Assembly (NCBI GenBank): GCA_938027685.1
Contig: CALJAM010000022.1
Coordinates: forward strand, 151,310-215,309
Direction: 5' to 3'
From: an uncultured Bryobacteraceae bacterium
GTDB taxonomy: Bacteria > Acidobacteriota > Terriglobia > Bryobacterales > Bryobacteraceae
Length of the DNA stretch: 64,000 bases
The translations under genes and the position numbers were made by a program. Shown here one piece after another: positions 31,850 to 39,726 of this stretch; the first letter of the stretch is position 1; the number at the start of each line of letters is the position of its first letter. The notes beneath the pieces were generated by a model. That model worked only from the letters and a program-made list of their open reading frames with translations, ran no database searches and was not told where the DNA came from.

Positions 31850-32461
31850 TCAGCGTTCCGGGGCCCCTTCGTCCAGCGGAATTTCGAAGAAGAACAGCTC
31901 ACGGCCGCTTGCGGCTTCGCGCAGGCCCGTGAGGTAGAGGATGGAGCCCTTGCGGTAGGGGGCCTGGAAGTAGAAGAAGCCGCTTACCGTCTGGCGCGGC
32001 GGCAGCAGGCGTGCGGCGAAGGCGCGACCTTCAATCTCCCAAACGTCGAGCGGGTTCTTGCGCCGGGAAAGCCGTGGCTTTCCGCCAGGAATCGGGCCGG
32101 TCACCATGCCGGGCCGGTCCGGCCCCTGGATATAGCGGACTTCGGAAGCCGGCGTGGCTTCCACGCGTCGGCGATCCGCCAACACGTATTCGACCCTCAT
32201 CTGGTCCAGCCGGATCGTTTGCGAACCTGCGTTCTCGATCACGACGAGCACGGGGAGCACGCCGTGACGGTTCGGGTCGAGTTTACCGAAAGCCTGGCGG
32301 GCCAGTTCCGGCGTGTGATAGGCGCGAGCGGCGATGGTCACCTGATCCACCGTCTGGCGGTTGGGATAATCGGTGATGGCGCCGGGGTTAAATTTGGGCT
32401 GATCCCCGGCCATCGCCATCGCAACAAGGAGCCGAAGCGCGTTGGGCATACGCCTTGTCAT
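31850..32461 (-). CDS. Hypothetical exported protein
   Basis: 203 residues, family not recognised. A short hydrophobic N-terminus (RLLVAMAMAGDQ) may be a signal peptide. The mature part is beta-rich (HGVLPVLVVIENAGSQTIRLDQMRVEYVLAD), typical of domains that bind or pack on the cell surface, and ends FFFEIPLDEGAPER. It converges on the cyclophilin gene, eight bases apart, and is head-to-head with the WaaA-LpxK gene, whose start overlaps it by 20 bases, so one of the two starts may be further in. An ATG at 32449 is the alternative. Confidence 0.6.
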   Translation of the reverse strand: MTRRMPNALRLLVAMAMAGDQPKFNPGAITDYPNRQTVDQVTIAARAYHTPELARQAFGKLDPNRHGVLPVLVVIENAGSQTIRLDQMRVEYVLADRRRVEATPASEVRYIQGPDRPGMVTGPIPGGKPRLSRRKNPLDVWEIEGRAFAARLLPPRQTVSGFFYFQAPYRKGSILYLTGLREAASGRELFFFEIPLDEGAPER

Positions 32462-34808
32462 GTTCGTCTACAGGTTGCTGGCGGCGGCCGTCCTGCCCTT
32501 CGCCGTAGTTTACCTGCTCTACCGCGCTCTGCGCGATCCGCGTTACCGTCGCGGCCTCGCGGAGCGCTTCGGGCGGCTGCCGTCTGCACTCCGCCAGACG
32601 GCGCCGGACTCGCTTTGGTTACACGCCGTTTCCGTCGGCGAGGTGCTCTCGGCGGTCGAACTCGTCAAGCGCTTGCGCGAGCGGCTGCCGGGGGCGCCGC
32701 TCGTGCTCTCCGTCACCACGGCGGCAGGGCGCGAACTGGCGCAGAAGAAACTCGCGGAGCTTGTGGACGGGATCTTCTACGCGCCGGTGGACTATTGCTT
32801 TGCGGTGAGGCGCGTGCTGCGTGCGTTGCGGCCGCGCGTGGTGGTTGTGCTCGAAACCGAAATCTGGCCGAACCTGTGGCGCGAGAGCCGGCGCGCCGGT
32901 TGCTCGCTGTTGATCGTCAACGGGCGCATCTCGGACCGCGCCCTGCCGCGGTATCGCCGCCTGCGCCGGTTCTTCCAGCCGGTTCTCGAGCTGCCTCACG
33001 CCATACTGGCCCAGGACCAAGCCAGTTACCGGCGCTATCTGGAGCTGGGCGCGCCGGCTGACCGCGCGCGCATCGGCGGCAATCTGAAATTCGATTTCGA
33101 TGCGCGGAAGCTGCGGGTCCCGGAAGAGATCGAAGCACTCCTGCGACGGGTGAATCCATCCGAGATCTGGATTGCCGCCAGCACCATGCCCCCGGCCGAG
33201 CCGGGGGACCCCGACGAGGACGAGGTCGTGATCGAAGCTTTCCGAACGCTGGCCCGGACGCGTCCCGGCCTGCTGCTGATTCTGGCGCCTCGACGTCCGG
33301 AGCGTTTCGATCAGGCTGCGCGGCGATTGGAGCAAGCAGGGCTCGCATTTCTCAGGCGGTCGCAGCTTTCTGCGAGCGATTCCCTCGCGCTGCCCGGCGT
33401 GTTGCTGCTCGACTCCATCGGCGAGCTGGCGAGTCTGTTCCAACTGGCGGACGTGGTGTTTATGGGCGGCACGCTGGCCCGCCGCGGCGGCCACAACGTG
33501 CTCGAGCCGGGCGCCTTCGCGCGCGCCATCATCACAGGACCGCACCTTGAAAACTTCCCGGCGGTGGCGGACGAGTTTCGAGGTCGCCGAGCGCTGTACG
33601 AGATCGGGTCGGCGAGAGAGCTGGGGCCTGCGGTGGCGCAACTGCTCGATAGCCCTGAATTGCGCCGCACGCTGGGCGAGCGCGCTCTTGAGGCTTCGCG
33701 TGCGCAACAGGGCGCAGTCGAGCGCGCCACTGCGCAAATCGTGGCCCGTTATGCGGACGGGATGCCGCAACGGGTGCGAGCCCGGCCGTGGCAGGCGTTA
33801 CTCTGGGCGCTCTCGCGGCTGTGGCTGGCCGGCGGGGCCGTGCGGAGGGCCTGGCAGCGCGCGTGGCGAACGAAGCTCAAAGCGCCCGTCGTCAGCGTGG
33901 GCGCGCTGGCCATGGGCGGGGCCGGCAAGACGCCTTTTACGCTGTGGCTGACTCGGGAGCTGGCCGCGCGCGGGCGGCGCCCTGCGGTCCTGCTGCGCGG
34001 CTACGGGCGTGCGCGAGCCGGCGAAACGCAGGCGCTGGCGCCGGGATCGGCGGCGAGTCCGGAGCTGACCGGCGACGAGGCCCAGCTTCACCTGAGGGCA
34101 GGCGTGGCGGCGGTGGGCGTGGGGAGTGACAGGGCGCGGACCGGTCACATGCTATGGGAACGTTTCCGTCCAGATTTGTTTCTTCTGGACGACGGCTTCC
34201 AGCACGCCCGACTGGCGCGCGATCTCGACGTCGTGCTAGTGGACGCGCTGGATCCCAAAGACGGGGTCTTTCCCCTGGGTAGGCTGCGGGAGCCGCCGCG
34301 GGCGCTGAAGCGCGCGCACTACATCGTGATCAGCCACGCCGAGGCGCTTCCCGCCACGGGGGCGGTGGAAGCCTGGATCCGTCGTCACAACCGTCATGCG
34401 CCGATCCTCAGCGCGCGCTTGCGTCCCGTAGCCTGGGTCGGGACACAGGGAAGACGATGGCCGGTATCCCCTCCCCCGTTCGCGCGCCCCGCGGCTTTCT
34501 GCGGGCTCGGGCAGCCGGCTTCGTTCTGGCGGACACTCCGGGCCTTGGGCGTGCGGCCTTTGTGGCGCCGCGAATTCCCGGATCATCACCGCTATCGGCG
34601 ATCAGAGCTGCTCGAGCTGGCGCGGCAAGCCCGCGCAAGAGGCGCCGATGCGCTGCTGACCACGGAGAAGGACCTCATGAATCTTCCCGATCGCTGGCCG
34701 GAGCTCCTCGCCGGCATGCCGCTGTACTGGTTGGAGATCGAGCTGGAGGTAGAGGGAGCCGAGCCGCTGCTGAGGGCGATCCTCTCGCTCGGTGCCGCGC
34801 CGGCCTGA
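32442..34808 (+). CDS. Kdo transferase (WaaA) - lipid A 4'-kinase (LpxK) fusion
   Basis: 788 residues combining two lipopolysaccharide enzymes. Residues 1-430 are a WaaA/KdtA glycosyltransferase: N-terminal membrane helix, WLHAVSVGEVLSA, VVLETEIWPNLWRE, NGRISDRALPRY, MGGTLARRGGHNVLEPGAF. Residues about 450-788 are LpxK, with the P-loop GALAMGGAGKTPF near 486, LLRGYGR, FLLDDGFQH and LTTEKDLMNLP. Together they would phosphorylate the lipid A precursor and add Kdo. The two are normally separate genes. The start is TTG at 32442, with AAGGAG ten bases upstream; ATG at 32460 is an alternative and loses only six residues. The 5' end overlaps the divergent gene. Confidence 0.87.
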   Translation: MGIRLVMFVYRLLAAAVLPFAVVYLLYRALRDPRYRRGLAERFGRLPSALRQTAPDSLWLHAVSVGEVLSAVELVKRLRERLPGAPLVLSVTTAAGRELAQKKLAELVDGIFYAPVDYCFAVRRVLRALRPRVVVVLETEIWPNLWRESRRAGCSLLIVNGRISDRALPRYRRLRRFFQPVLELPHAILAQDQASYRRYLELGAPADRARIGGNLKFDFDARKLRVPEEIEALLRRVNPSEIWIAASTMPPAEPGDPDEDEVVIEAFRTLARTRPGLLLILAPRRPERFDQAARRLEQAGLAFLRRSQLSASDSLALPGVLLLDSIGELASLFQLADVVFMGGTLARRGGHNVLEPGAFARAIITGPHLENFPAVADEFRGRRALYEIGSARELGPAVAQLLDSPELRRTLGERALEASRAQQGAVERATAQIVARYADGMPQRVRARPWQALLWALSRLWLAGGAVRRAWQRAWRTKLKAPVVSVGALAMGGAGKTPFTLWLTRELAARGRRPAVLLRGYGRARAGETQALAPGSAASPELTGDEAQLHLRAGVAAVGVGSDRARTGHMLWERFRPDLFLLDDGFQHARLARDLDVVLVDALDPKDGVFPLGRLREPPRALKRAHYIVISHAEALPATGAVEAWIRRHNRHAPILSARLRPVAWVGTQGRRWPVSPPPFARPAAFCGLGQPASFWRTLRALGVRPLWRREFPDHHRYRRSELLELARQARARGADALLTTEKDLMNLPDRWPELLAGMPLYWLEIELEVEGAEPLLRAILSLGAAPA

Positions 34809-34814
34809 CCGGCG

Positions 34815-35213
34815 TCACTCGAGCGGAGGCAGGGGCACCTCTTTTGCCTTGCGCCAGAGCCTGTCCAGGTCGTAGTAAGCTCGGGCTGCTTGCGAGAAAA
34901 TGTGCACGAGAAATTCGCCGTAATCGACCAGCACCCACTCGGCGTGCTCGTATCCTTCGATCCCCAACGGCTTGCGGCCAAGCTGCAGGAGGCGCCGCTC
35001 GATCTCGTCCGCGATGGCCTGAATCTGACGGGGGTTCGTACCCGAGCAGATGACGAAATAATCGGTGAAGGAGGCCAGCCCCTGAAGATCCAGAATGCGT
35101 AAGTCCAGAGCCTTCTTGTCCTCCGCGGCGCGCGCTGCGATGATCCACGGAGGCGGCCCCGCCGTTTCAGTCTCGTCTGCAGCTCTGCGTTTGCGACGGT
35201 TCAGCGCCGGCAA
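34815..35213 (-). CDS. rsfS: Ribosome silencing factor RsfS
   Basis: 132 residues. RsfS binds ribosomal protein uL14 and blocks subunit joining when nutrients run low. Conserved parts are LDLRILDLQGLASFTDYFVI, CSGTNPRQIQAIADEIE and EGYEHAEWVLVDYGEFLVHIF. The first 20 residues are a basic, unconserved extension. The start is TTG with GAGGAG just upstream; a shorter start inside the basic extension is possible. It converges with the WaaA-LpxK gene and diverges from the M15-like peptidase gene. Confidence 0.88.
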   Translation of the reverse strand: MPALNRRKRRAADETETAGPPPWIIAARAAEDKKALDLRILDLQGLASFTDYFVICSGTNPRQIQAIADEIERRLLQLGRKPLGIEGYEHAEWVLVDYGEFLVHIFSQAARAYYDLDRLWRKAKEVPLPPLE

Positions 35214-35236
35214 ACAACTCCTCGCTGTTATCGTAC

Positions 35237-35242
35237 TACAAT
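35237..35242 (+). promoter_or_regulatory. TACAAT box 8 bases before the M15-like peptidase ATG
   Basis: TACAAT (5 of 6 to the -10 consensus) is followed by eight bases and then ATG at 35251, with no ribosome-binding site between. The -35 region is not recognisable. Confidence 0.4.
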
Positions 35243-35250
35243 CAGGGTTG

Positions 35251-36075
35251 ATGCTTCGGACGGCAGTTGTGCTGGCGGCGCTGGCCTTTGCAGCCGCGGC
35301 GGAGGACCCGCCGGCAGCGGTCCGTCCGGTGCCTCACGGCGCGAGCCTTGTCGAACTGGTAGCAGCCGGCGCGCTGCCCCGTTCCCTGCTCGAAGAGCAC
35401 GAGCAAAGGGAGGCCGACCGCGCCGACGAAGCCATCCTGCGCCATACTCTTTACGGCATCGTCGCCATCGAAGATCTCAGCGAGGAGCAGGCGCGGGCGA
35501 TGGTGGCCGCCGCAGAGCGTCGGCTCGCGCGGCGACAGGCGCGTTTGGACAAGGTGAAGAGGCTGGTCGAGGAGGGCGCACTGCCGCGGCTGGCGTTGAC
35601 GCCGCCGCTCGAGGAACTCGACCGCGCGCGAAGGGAACTCGATCAAGCGCGCAGCCGCGCGCGCCTGCTGGAGGAACTGGCGGGGATGGTTCGCGCCGAG
35701 GCCGCTGAGGCCTCGCTGCCCGGCCTTGCTCCCGAGGAGCCGCAGCCTCTGGTCGAACGGTTCCATGGCTCGGCGCCGTTCCACGAAGGTTTGTTGCGGG
35801 TCCTGGTTCTTGACTTCGAACTCCAGTTCGGCCGCTCGCTTCCTATTAGCGCGCACGGTCCGACGACCCTCCACCGCGCGCTGGGCTTGGACCACCGGGG
35901 GCGGGTAGACGTCGCCCTGCACCCTGACAGCCGGGAGGGCGCCTGGCTGCGCGAGTACCTGAGAAAGCGCGGGGTGCCTTACTATGCTTTTCGCGGGGCC
36001 GTGCGCGGCCGCTCGACGGGCGCTCACATCCACATCGGCCCGCCCAGCGAGCCCCTGCGGGCCGGCGGCGGCTGA
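35251..36075 (+). CDS. Exported protein with M15/Hedgehog-like metallopeptidase C-terminus
   Basis: 274 residues. A signal peptide covers about 1-18. Residues about 70-165 are a long charged helical region, likely a coiled coil. The last 90 residues contain PISAHGPTTLHRAL, DHRGRVDVALHP, YYAFRGAV and TGAHIHIG. The order SxH, HxxxxxD and HxH resembles the zinc-binding layout of D-Ala-D-Ala carboxypeptidase/Hedgehog-type (LAS) peptidases, so a peptidoglycan target in the periplasm is plausible. The assignment rests on these motifs and not on overall similarity. The ATG at 35251 is chosen because the signal peptide begins there. Confidence 0.65.
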   Translation: MLRTAVVLAALAFAAAAEDPPAAVRPVPHGASLVELVAAGALPRSLLEEHEQREADRADEAILRHTLYGIVAIEDLSEEQARAMVAAAERRLARRQARLDKVKRLVEEGALPRLALTPPLEELDRARRELDQARSRARLLEELAGMVRAEAAEASLPGLAPEEPQPLVERFHGSAPFHEGLLRVLVLDFELQFGRSLPISAHGPTTLHRALGLDHRGRVDVALHPDSREGAWLREYLRKRGVPYYAFRGAVRGRSTGAHIHIGPPSEPLRAGGG

Positions 36076-36093
36076 AGCCGCGGAGCAATTCCG

Positions 36094-36621
36094 ATGGCTG
36101 CCGGTCTTCGCCTCCTGATTCCCGAAGAGAAAATCCAGGCACGCATCCGGGAGCTGGGCCGGCAGATCGCACAGGATTATCCCGAGGGGGTCCTCTATCT
36201 GGTCGGGATCCTCAAAGGCGCGTGGATCTTCCTGGCGGATCTGGCCCGTGCCATCGAGCGACCCGTCCGCATCGACTTCATCGGCATCTCCAGCTACGGA
36301 ACGGGCAAAAGCACCTCGGGCGAGGTGAAACTGACCAAGGATCTGGATTGCTCGATCGAAGGCGAGGACGTCCTCATCGTCGAGGATATCGTCGACAGCG
36401 GGGTGACCTTAAGTTACCTGCTGCACGTGCTAGCGCAACGGAAACCCCGATCCCTGCGCGTGGCGGCGCTGCTGGACAAGCCCAGTCGGCGCACGGCAGC
36501 GGTGGACCTGGCCTACGTCGGATTCCAGATACCGGATGCGTTCGTCGTAGGCTATGGTTTGGACTACGCGGAGCAGTACCGCAACCTGCGCGACGTCTAC
36601 GCGCTGGAGGAGCCGTCCTGA
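36094..36621 (+). CDS. hpt: Hypoxanthine phosphoribosyltransferase
   Basis: 175 residues, normal length. It salvages hypoxanthine or guanine with PRPP. The PRPP-binding loop is VLIVEDIVDSGVTLSYLL, preceded by the LVGILKGAWIFLADL and RIDFIGISSYG segments and followed by VAALLDKPSRR and PDAFVVGYGLDY, all characteristic of bacterial Hpt. It begins 18 bases after the peptidase gene. Its stop lies three bases from the end of the convergent CDGSH gene. Confidence 0.93.
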   Translation: MAAGLRLLIPEEKIQARIRELGRQIAQDYPEGVLYLVGILKGAWIFLADLARAIERPVRIDFIGISSYGTGKSTSGEVKLTKDLDCSIEGEDVLIVEDIVDSGVTLSYLLHVLAQRKPRSLRVAALLDKPSRRTAAVDLAYVGFQIPDAFVVGYGLDYAEQYRNLRDVYALEEPS

Positions 36622-36624
36622 GGC

Positions 36625-36849
36625 TCAGCTTGCCGGAGGCAAATCGCGCGCCACGGCGGGGGCTTCGAAGCCGACGCGCCGGTGAGCGCCGTCGCAGAAC
36701 GGCTTGTTCTGGGAATGGCCGCAGCGGCAGAGCGAGACCGCGGTGCGGCCGCCCAGCCCGAAGGGCTTGCCTTCAGGATCTACGATGAGGAACTCGCCCT
36801 CGACGCGCAAGGGCCCGTTGCTTACCACAGTGATCTTGGCTGCCGGCAT
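36625..36849 (-). CDS. CDGSH-type iron-sulfur protein
   Basis: 74 residues. The single CDGSH domain has the motif CRCGHSQNKPFCDGAH, giving the three Cys and one His that bind a [2Fe-2S] cluster. An N-terminal strand region (KITVVSNGPLRVEG) precedes it. No membrane anchor is present, unlike mitoNEET, so it is soluble. The electron partner is unknown. The ATG at 36849 is chosen because conserved sequence starts there and a TACGAT hexamer lies seven bases upstream. It shares a 45-base divergent promoter region with the next gene. Confidence 0.85.
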   Translation of the reverse strand: MPAAKITVVSNGPLRVEGEFLIVDPEGKPFGLGGRTAVSLCRCGHSQNKPFCDGAHRRVGFEAPAVARDLPPAS

Positions 36850-36856
36850 GCGAAGG

Positions 36857-36887
36857 ATCGTAGCACAGCGAAAGCGGTGACTATAAT
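36857..36887. promoter_or_regulatory. Divergent pair of -10 boxes, each 7 bases from an ATG
   Basis: On the minus strand TACGAT (36862-36857) lies seven bases before the CDGSH gene ATG (36849). On the plus strand TATAAT (36882-36887) lies seven bases before the ATG at 36895. Neither has a ribosome-binding site in between, so both transcripts could be leaderless. The 45-base space between starts carries both promoters back to back. Confidence 0.5.
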
Positions 36888-36894
36888 GGGTCCC

Positions 36895-38091
36895 ATGCGC
36901 CTGCTGCCGGCCTTGCTCGTACTTGGCGGCGTGGCCGGAGCCGGGCGGCACGACCCGTTGCTGGAAGCAATCCGGCGCAAGATGAGCGCCCTGCTCCGAC
37001 GCATGCCCGATTACACGTGCGTAGAAACCATCGAGCGATGGAAACGGGGCCAGCCCTGTGCGGACTGCCGCTCATGGGAGCGCTTACGTCTGGAGGTGGC
37101 CGTCATCGGGGGTAAGGAGCGCTTCGCCTGGCCGGGCGCGGCCCAGTTCGAAGACCGAGAAATCGAACAGATCGTTCCGCCGGGAGCCATCGGGACGGGG
37201 GATTTCTCCGGCTTCGCAGCGGCCGTCTTCCTGAGCGAGGCAGCTGAGTTCGAGGGGCCTTTCGAGGACCGTGTGGATGGGGCGGCCGCATGGCGTTACA
37301 GCTACCGTGTGCCGCCGGCGGCCAGTCGGTACACATTGCGCGACGGGCTGAACAGCCTGCGGGTCGCCTACCGCGGCGCCTTTTGGGTGGACCGGCAGAG
37401 CCTCGATTTGATGCGTCTGGATGTGGAGGCCGATGGGTTACCGGCGCCACCGCTTCAGATCGCTTCCGCCCGCACCACCATCCGTTACCAGCGTCTGCCC
37501 ATGGGAGCTTCGCCCGTTCTATTGCCGGTAAGTTCCGAGCTTGTGCTCACGGACACCAGCGGTCGCACCAGCCGCAACCGCACTTCGTTCGGGCATTGCC
37601 GCCAATACACGGGCTCCAGCGCGGTGCGCTTCGATGAACCGGCTTCCTTGACCGCCGGCTCCCCTGATCCTCGCGAGCGCCGCCGCCTGCCGCCGGGGCT
37701 GAGCCTGGAGTTGCGTCTTGCCGGACCCGTGGATCCCGAGAGCGCCGCAGCAGGCGATGCAGTGGAGGCCGTGCTGGCGCGCGATCTGCGGAGCGAGGGG
37801 ACGCTCTGGGCGCCGCGGGGAGCCCGAGTCCTCGGGAGGCTTCTCTCGGTCCGGCACATAACCGGGCCCCGCAGCGGGGTGGGCCTGCTTGCGCTCGAGT
37901 TCACGCGGCTGGAAACGAGCACGTTCGAGGCCGAGTTTCGCTCCCGACTCGAAATGCTGGGCGGCGTGGTGCCCGGCGCCCGCAAGCCGGCAGATGTGGC
38001 AGTCGCCGGGCAGGAGAACACGCTCGTTTTTTACGGGCGGCTGCTGAGGTTGCCGCGCGGATTGCCGATGCGGTGGACAATCGTTCATTGA
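36895..38091 (+). CDS. Hypothetical exported protein
   Basis: 398 residues, family not recognised. A signal peptide covers about 1-16 (LLPALLVLGGVAGA). The first half has LLRRMPDYTCVETIERW and a CADC pair near 55-60. Its opening is of a type I associate with acidobacterial secreted proteins of unknown role. The second half (about 265 on) contains GLSLELRLAGPVDPESAAAGDAVEAVL and LWAPRGARVLGRLL, which resembles a small beta domain for surface or pilus assembly, but this is weak. The ATG at 36895 follows a TATAAT by seven bases. A family 88 hydrolase gene follows 10 bases after the stop. Confidence 0.65.
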   Translation: MRLLPALLVLGGVAGAGRHDPLLEAIRRKMSALLRRMPDYTCVETIERWKRGQPCADCRSWERLRLEVAVIGGKERFAWPGAAQFEDREIEQIVPPGAIGTGDFSGFAAAVFLSEAAEFEGPFEDRVDGAAAWRYSYRVPPAASRYTLRDGLNSLRVAYRGAFWVDRQSLDLMRLDVEADGLPAPPLQIASARTTIRYQRLPMGASPVLLPVSSELVLTDTSGRTSRNRTSFGHCRQYTGSSAVRFDEPASLTAGSPDPRERRRLPPGLSLELRLAGPVDPESAAAGDAVEAVLARDLRSEGTLWAPRGARVLGRLLSVRHITGPRSGVGLLALEFTRLETSTFEAEFRSRLEMLGGVVPGARKPADVAVAGQENTLVFYGRLLRLPRGLPMRWTIVH

Positions 38092-38101
38092 GGTCCATGG
38101 G

Positions 38102-39244
38102 ATGATGGCGGAGCTTTCTGCTGAGGATCGTCGCCTGTTCGCGGAGACTCTGGATTTCGCCGCCCGGCAGGTGCGGCGGCTCATCGAGCGCTACCCGGAC
38201 TTTTACCCCATGTACACTCACCGAGGCCGTTGGAAGCACGACCTGCCTGCCTGGACGCGCTGGTGCGACGGTTTTCTGCCGGGCATGATGTGGATCTTTT
38301 GCCGGCGCGCTCGTCCGGGGAGCGCGGAGGCTGCTTACTGGCGGGAGCAGGCGATCCGCTACACCCGCCCGCTGGAGCCGCGCAAACACGACCGCGACGT
38401 GCACGATCTGGGCTTCATTTTCATGTCCACGTACCGGCGCTGGTACGAGCTTGAACCCGACCCGGCGCTCGAGGCGATCCTCATCGAGGCCGGCCGCACC
38501 ATGGCGCTGCGGTACCGAGAAAAAGGGCGCTACTTGCGCTCCTTCGTGGCCGAGAACTCGCTGTTCATAGACATCATGATGAACGTAGGCATCGTCTTTT
38601 ATGCGGCCGAGCGCACGGGCGATCGGCGTTTGCGTGAGATCGCGATCGAGCATTGCCTCACCACGAGGCGGTACCTGGTGCGCGGCGACGGATCCACGGC
38701 GCACGAAGGTCTGTTCGATACCGCGAGCGGCGAGTTCCTCCGTCAAAGCACGCATCAGGGCTGGCGCGGGGATTCCTGCTGGTCCCGGGGCCTCACCTGG
38801 GCGCTATACGGCTTCGGAACGGTGTACGGTTACACGCGCGACCCCAGATTTCTGGCCACCGCGGAGGCCTGTGCGGACTACTACCTTTCCCACACGCCGG
38901 CCGACGGCGTGCCGCCTTGGGACTACGATGCGCCCGAAGAGAGCCGCACACTCGTGGACACATCGGCCGCTGCCATAGCTGCGTCAGGCCTCCTGCAGTT
39001 AGCGGACTATCTCCCTGATCCCGTGAAGGGCCTTTTCTATGCAAGCGCGGCGCGGCAGATCCTCCGTACGCTGGCCACGCGGTATGTGGCCCGCGACGAC
39101 GAGGCTTGGGAAGGAATCCTCAAGGGCGGCGTCTACCATCTGCCCAAGGGTCTAGGGGTGAACGAGTCCGTGATGTGGGGCGAGCATTTCTTTGTGGAGG
39201 CGTTGGACCGGGCCCTCGGGCCGCCGGGGTACGCAAGGAGGTGA
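38102..39244 (+). CDS. Glycoside hydrolase family 88, unsaturated glucuronyl hydrolase
   Basis: 380 residues, an alpha/alpha-barrel hydrolase of normal length. It removes the 4,5-unsaturated uronic acid left at the end of oligosaccharides by polysaccharide lyases. Features are RWKHDLPAWTRWCDGFLPGM, the catalytic-region HDLGFIF (D102), GDSCWSRGLTWALYG with the second key Asp, and VDTSAAAIAASGLLQL. No signal peptide is evident, so it likely acts in the cytoplasm on imported oligosaccharides. The nearby sulfatases and UxaE fit a sulfated, uronate-containing substrate. Confidence 0.87.
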   Translation: MMAELSAEDRRLFAETLDFAARQVRRLIERYPDFYPMYTHRGRWKHDLPAWTRWCDGFLPGMMWIFCRRARPGSAEAAYWREQAIRYTRPLEPRKHDRDVHDLGFIFMSTYRRWYELEPDPALEAILIEAGRTMALRYREKGRYLRSFVAENSLFIDIMMNVGIVFYAAERTGDRRLREIAIEHCLTTRRYLVRGDGSTAHEGLFDTASGEFLRQSTHQGWRGDSCWSRGLTWALYGFGTVYGYTRDPRFLATAEACADYYLSHTPADGVPPWDYDAPEESRTLVDTSAAAIAASGLLQLADYLPDPVKGLFYASAARQILRTLATRYVARDDEAWEGILKGGVYHLPKGLGVNESVMWGEHFFVEALDRALGPPGYARR

Positions 39245-39246
39245 CC

Positions 39247-39705
39247 ATGGCCATGAAACTGGTGATTCCGGCATTTGCCGAAGGGGCGATGATACCCAAG
39301 CTGCACACGTGCGACGGCGCCGACCTGTCTCCCGCGCTGGAGTGGAGCGGCGAGCCGCCGGGCACGCGTAGCTTCGCCCTGATCGTGGATGACCCGGATG
39401 CGCCGGTGGGGATCTGGAACCATTGGCTGCTTTGGGACATACCTGCGGGAGTCCACTCCATCGCGCAAGGCTTCAAGCCTGGCCAACTGGGCGTGAGCGG
39501 AACTAACGATTTCGGCAAGCTCGGCTACGGCGGGCCCTGTCCGCCGCGAGGCCACGGCTCCCATCGGTACTTTTTCAAGCTCTACGCGTTGGACGTCGAC
39601 TCGCTCAAGCTCGCTGCGGGCGGCCGCCGGGAGCAACTGGACCGGGCCATGAAAGGCCACGTTCTGGCCGAGGCGCAATACATGGGCCGCTACGAACGCA
39701 GGTAG
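39247..39705 (+). CDS. YbhB/YbcL (PEBP/Raf kinase inhibitor-like) family protein
   Basis: 152 residues. Typical PEBP stretches: PKLHTCDGADLSPALEW, FALIVDDPDAP, WNHWLLWDIPAG, YGGPCPPRGHGSHRYFFKLYALD. The DPDAP and GPCPPRGHGxHRY motifs form the anion-binding pocket. The cellular role in bacteria is unclear. The ATG has a near-perfect AGGAGGTGA five bases upstream, the strongest ribosome-binding site in this part of the window, and lies two bases after the GH88 stop. Confidence 0.9.
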   Translation: MAMKLVIPAFAEGAMIPKLHTCDGADLSPALEWSGEPPGTRSFALIVDDPDAPVGIWNHWLLWDIPAGVHSIAQGFKPGQLGVSGTNDFGKLGYGGPCPPRGHGSHRYFFKLYALDVDSLKLAAGGRREQLDRAMKGHVLAEAQYMGRYERR

Positions 39706-39726
39706 AATGGCCGGCAGGGGCTCGCC

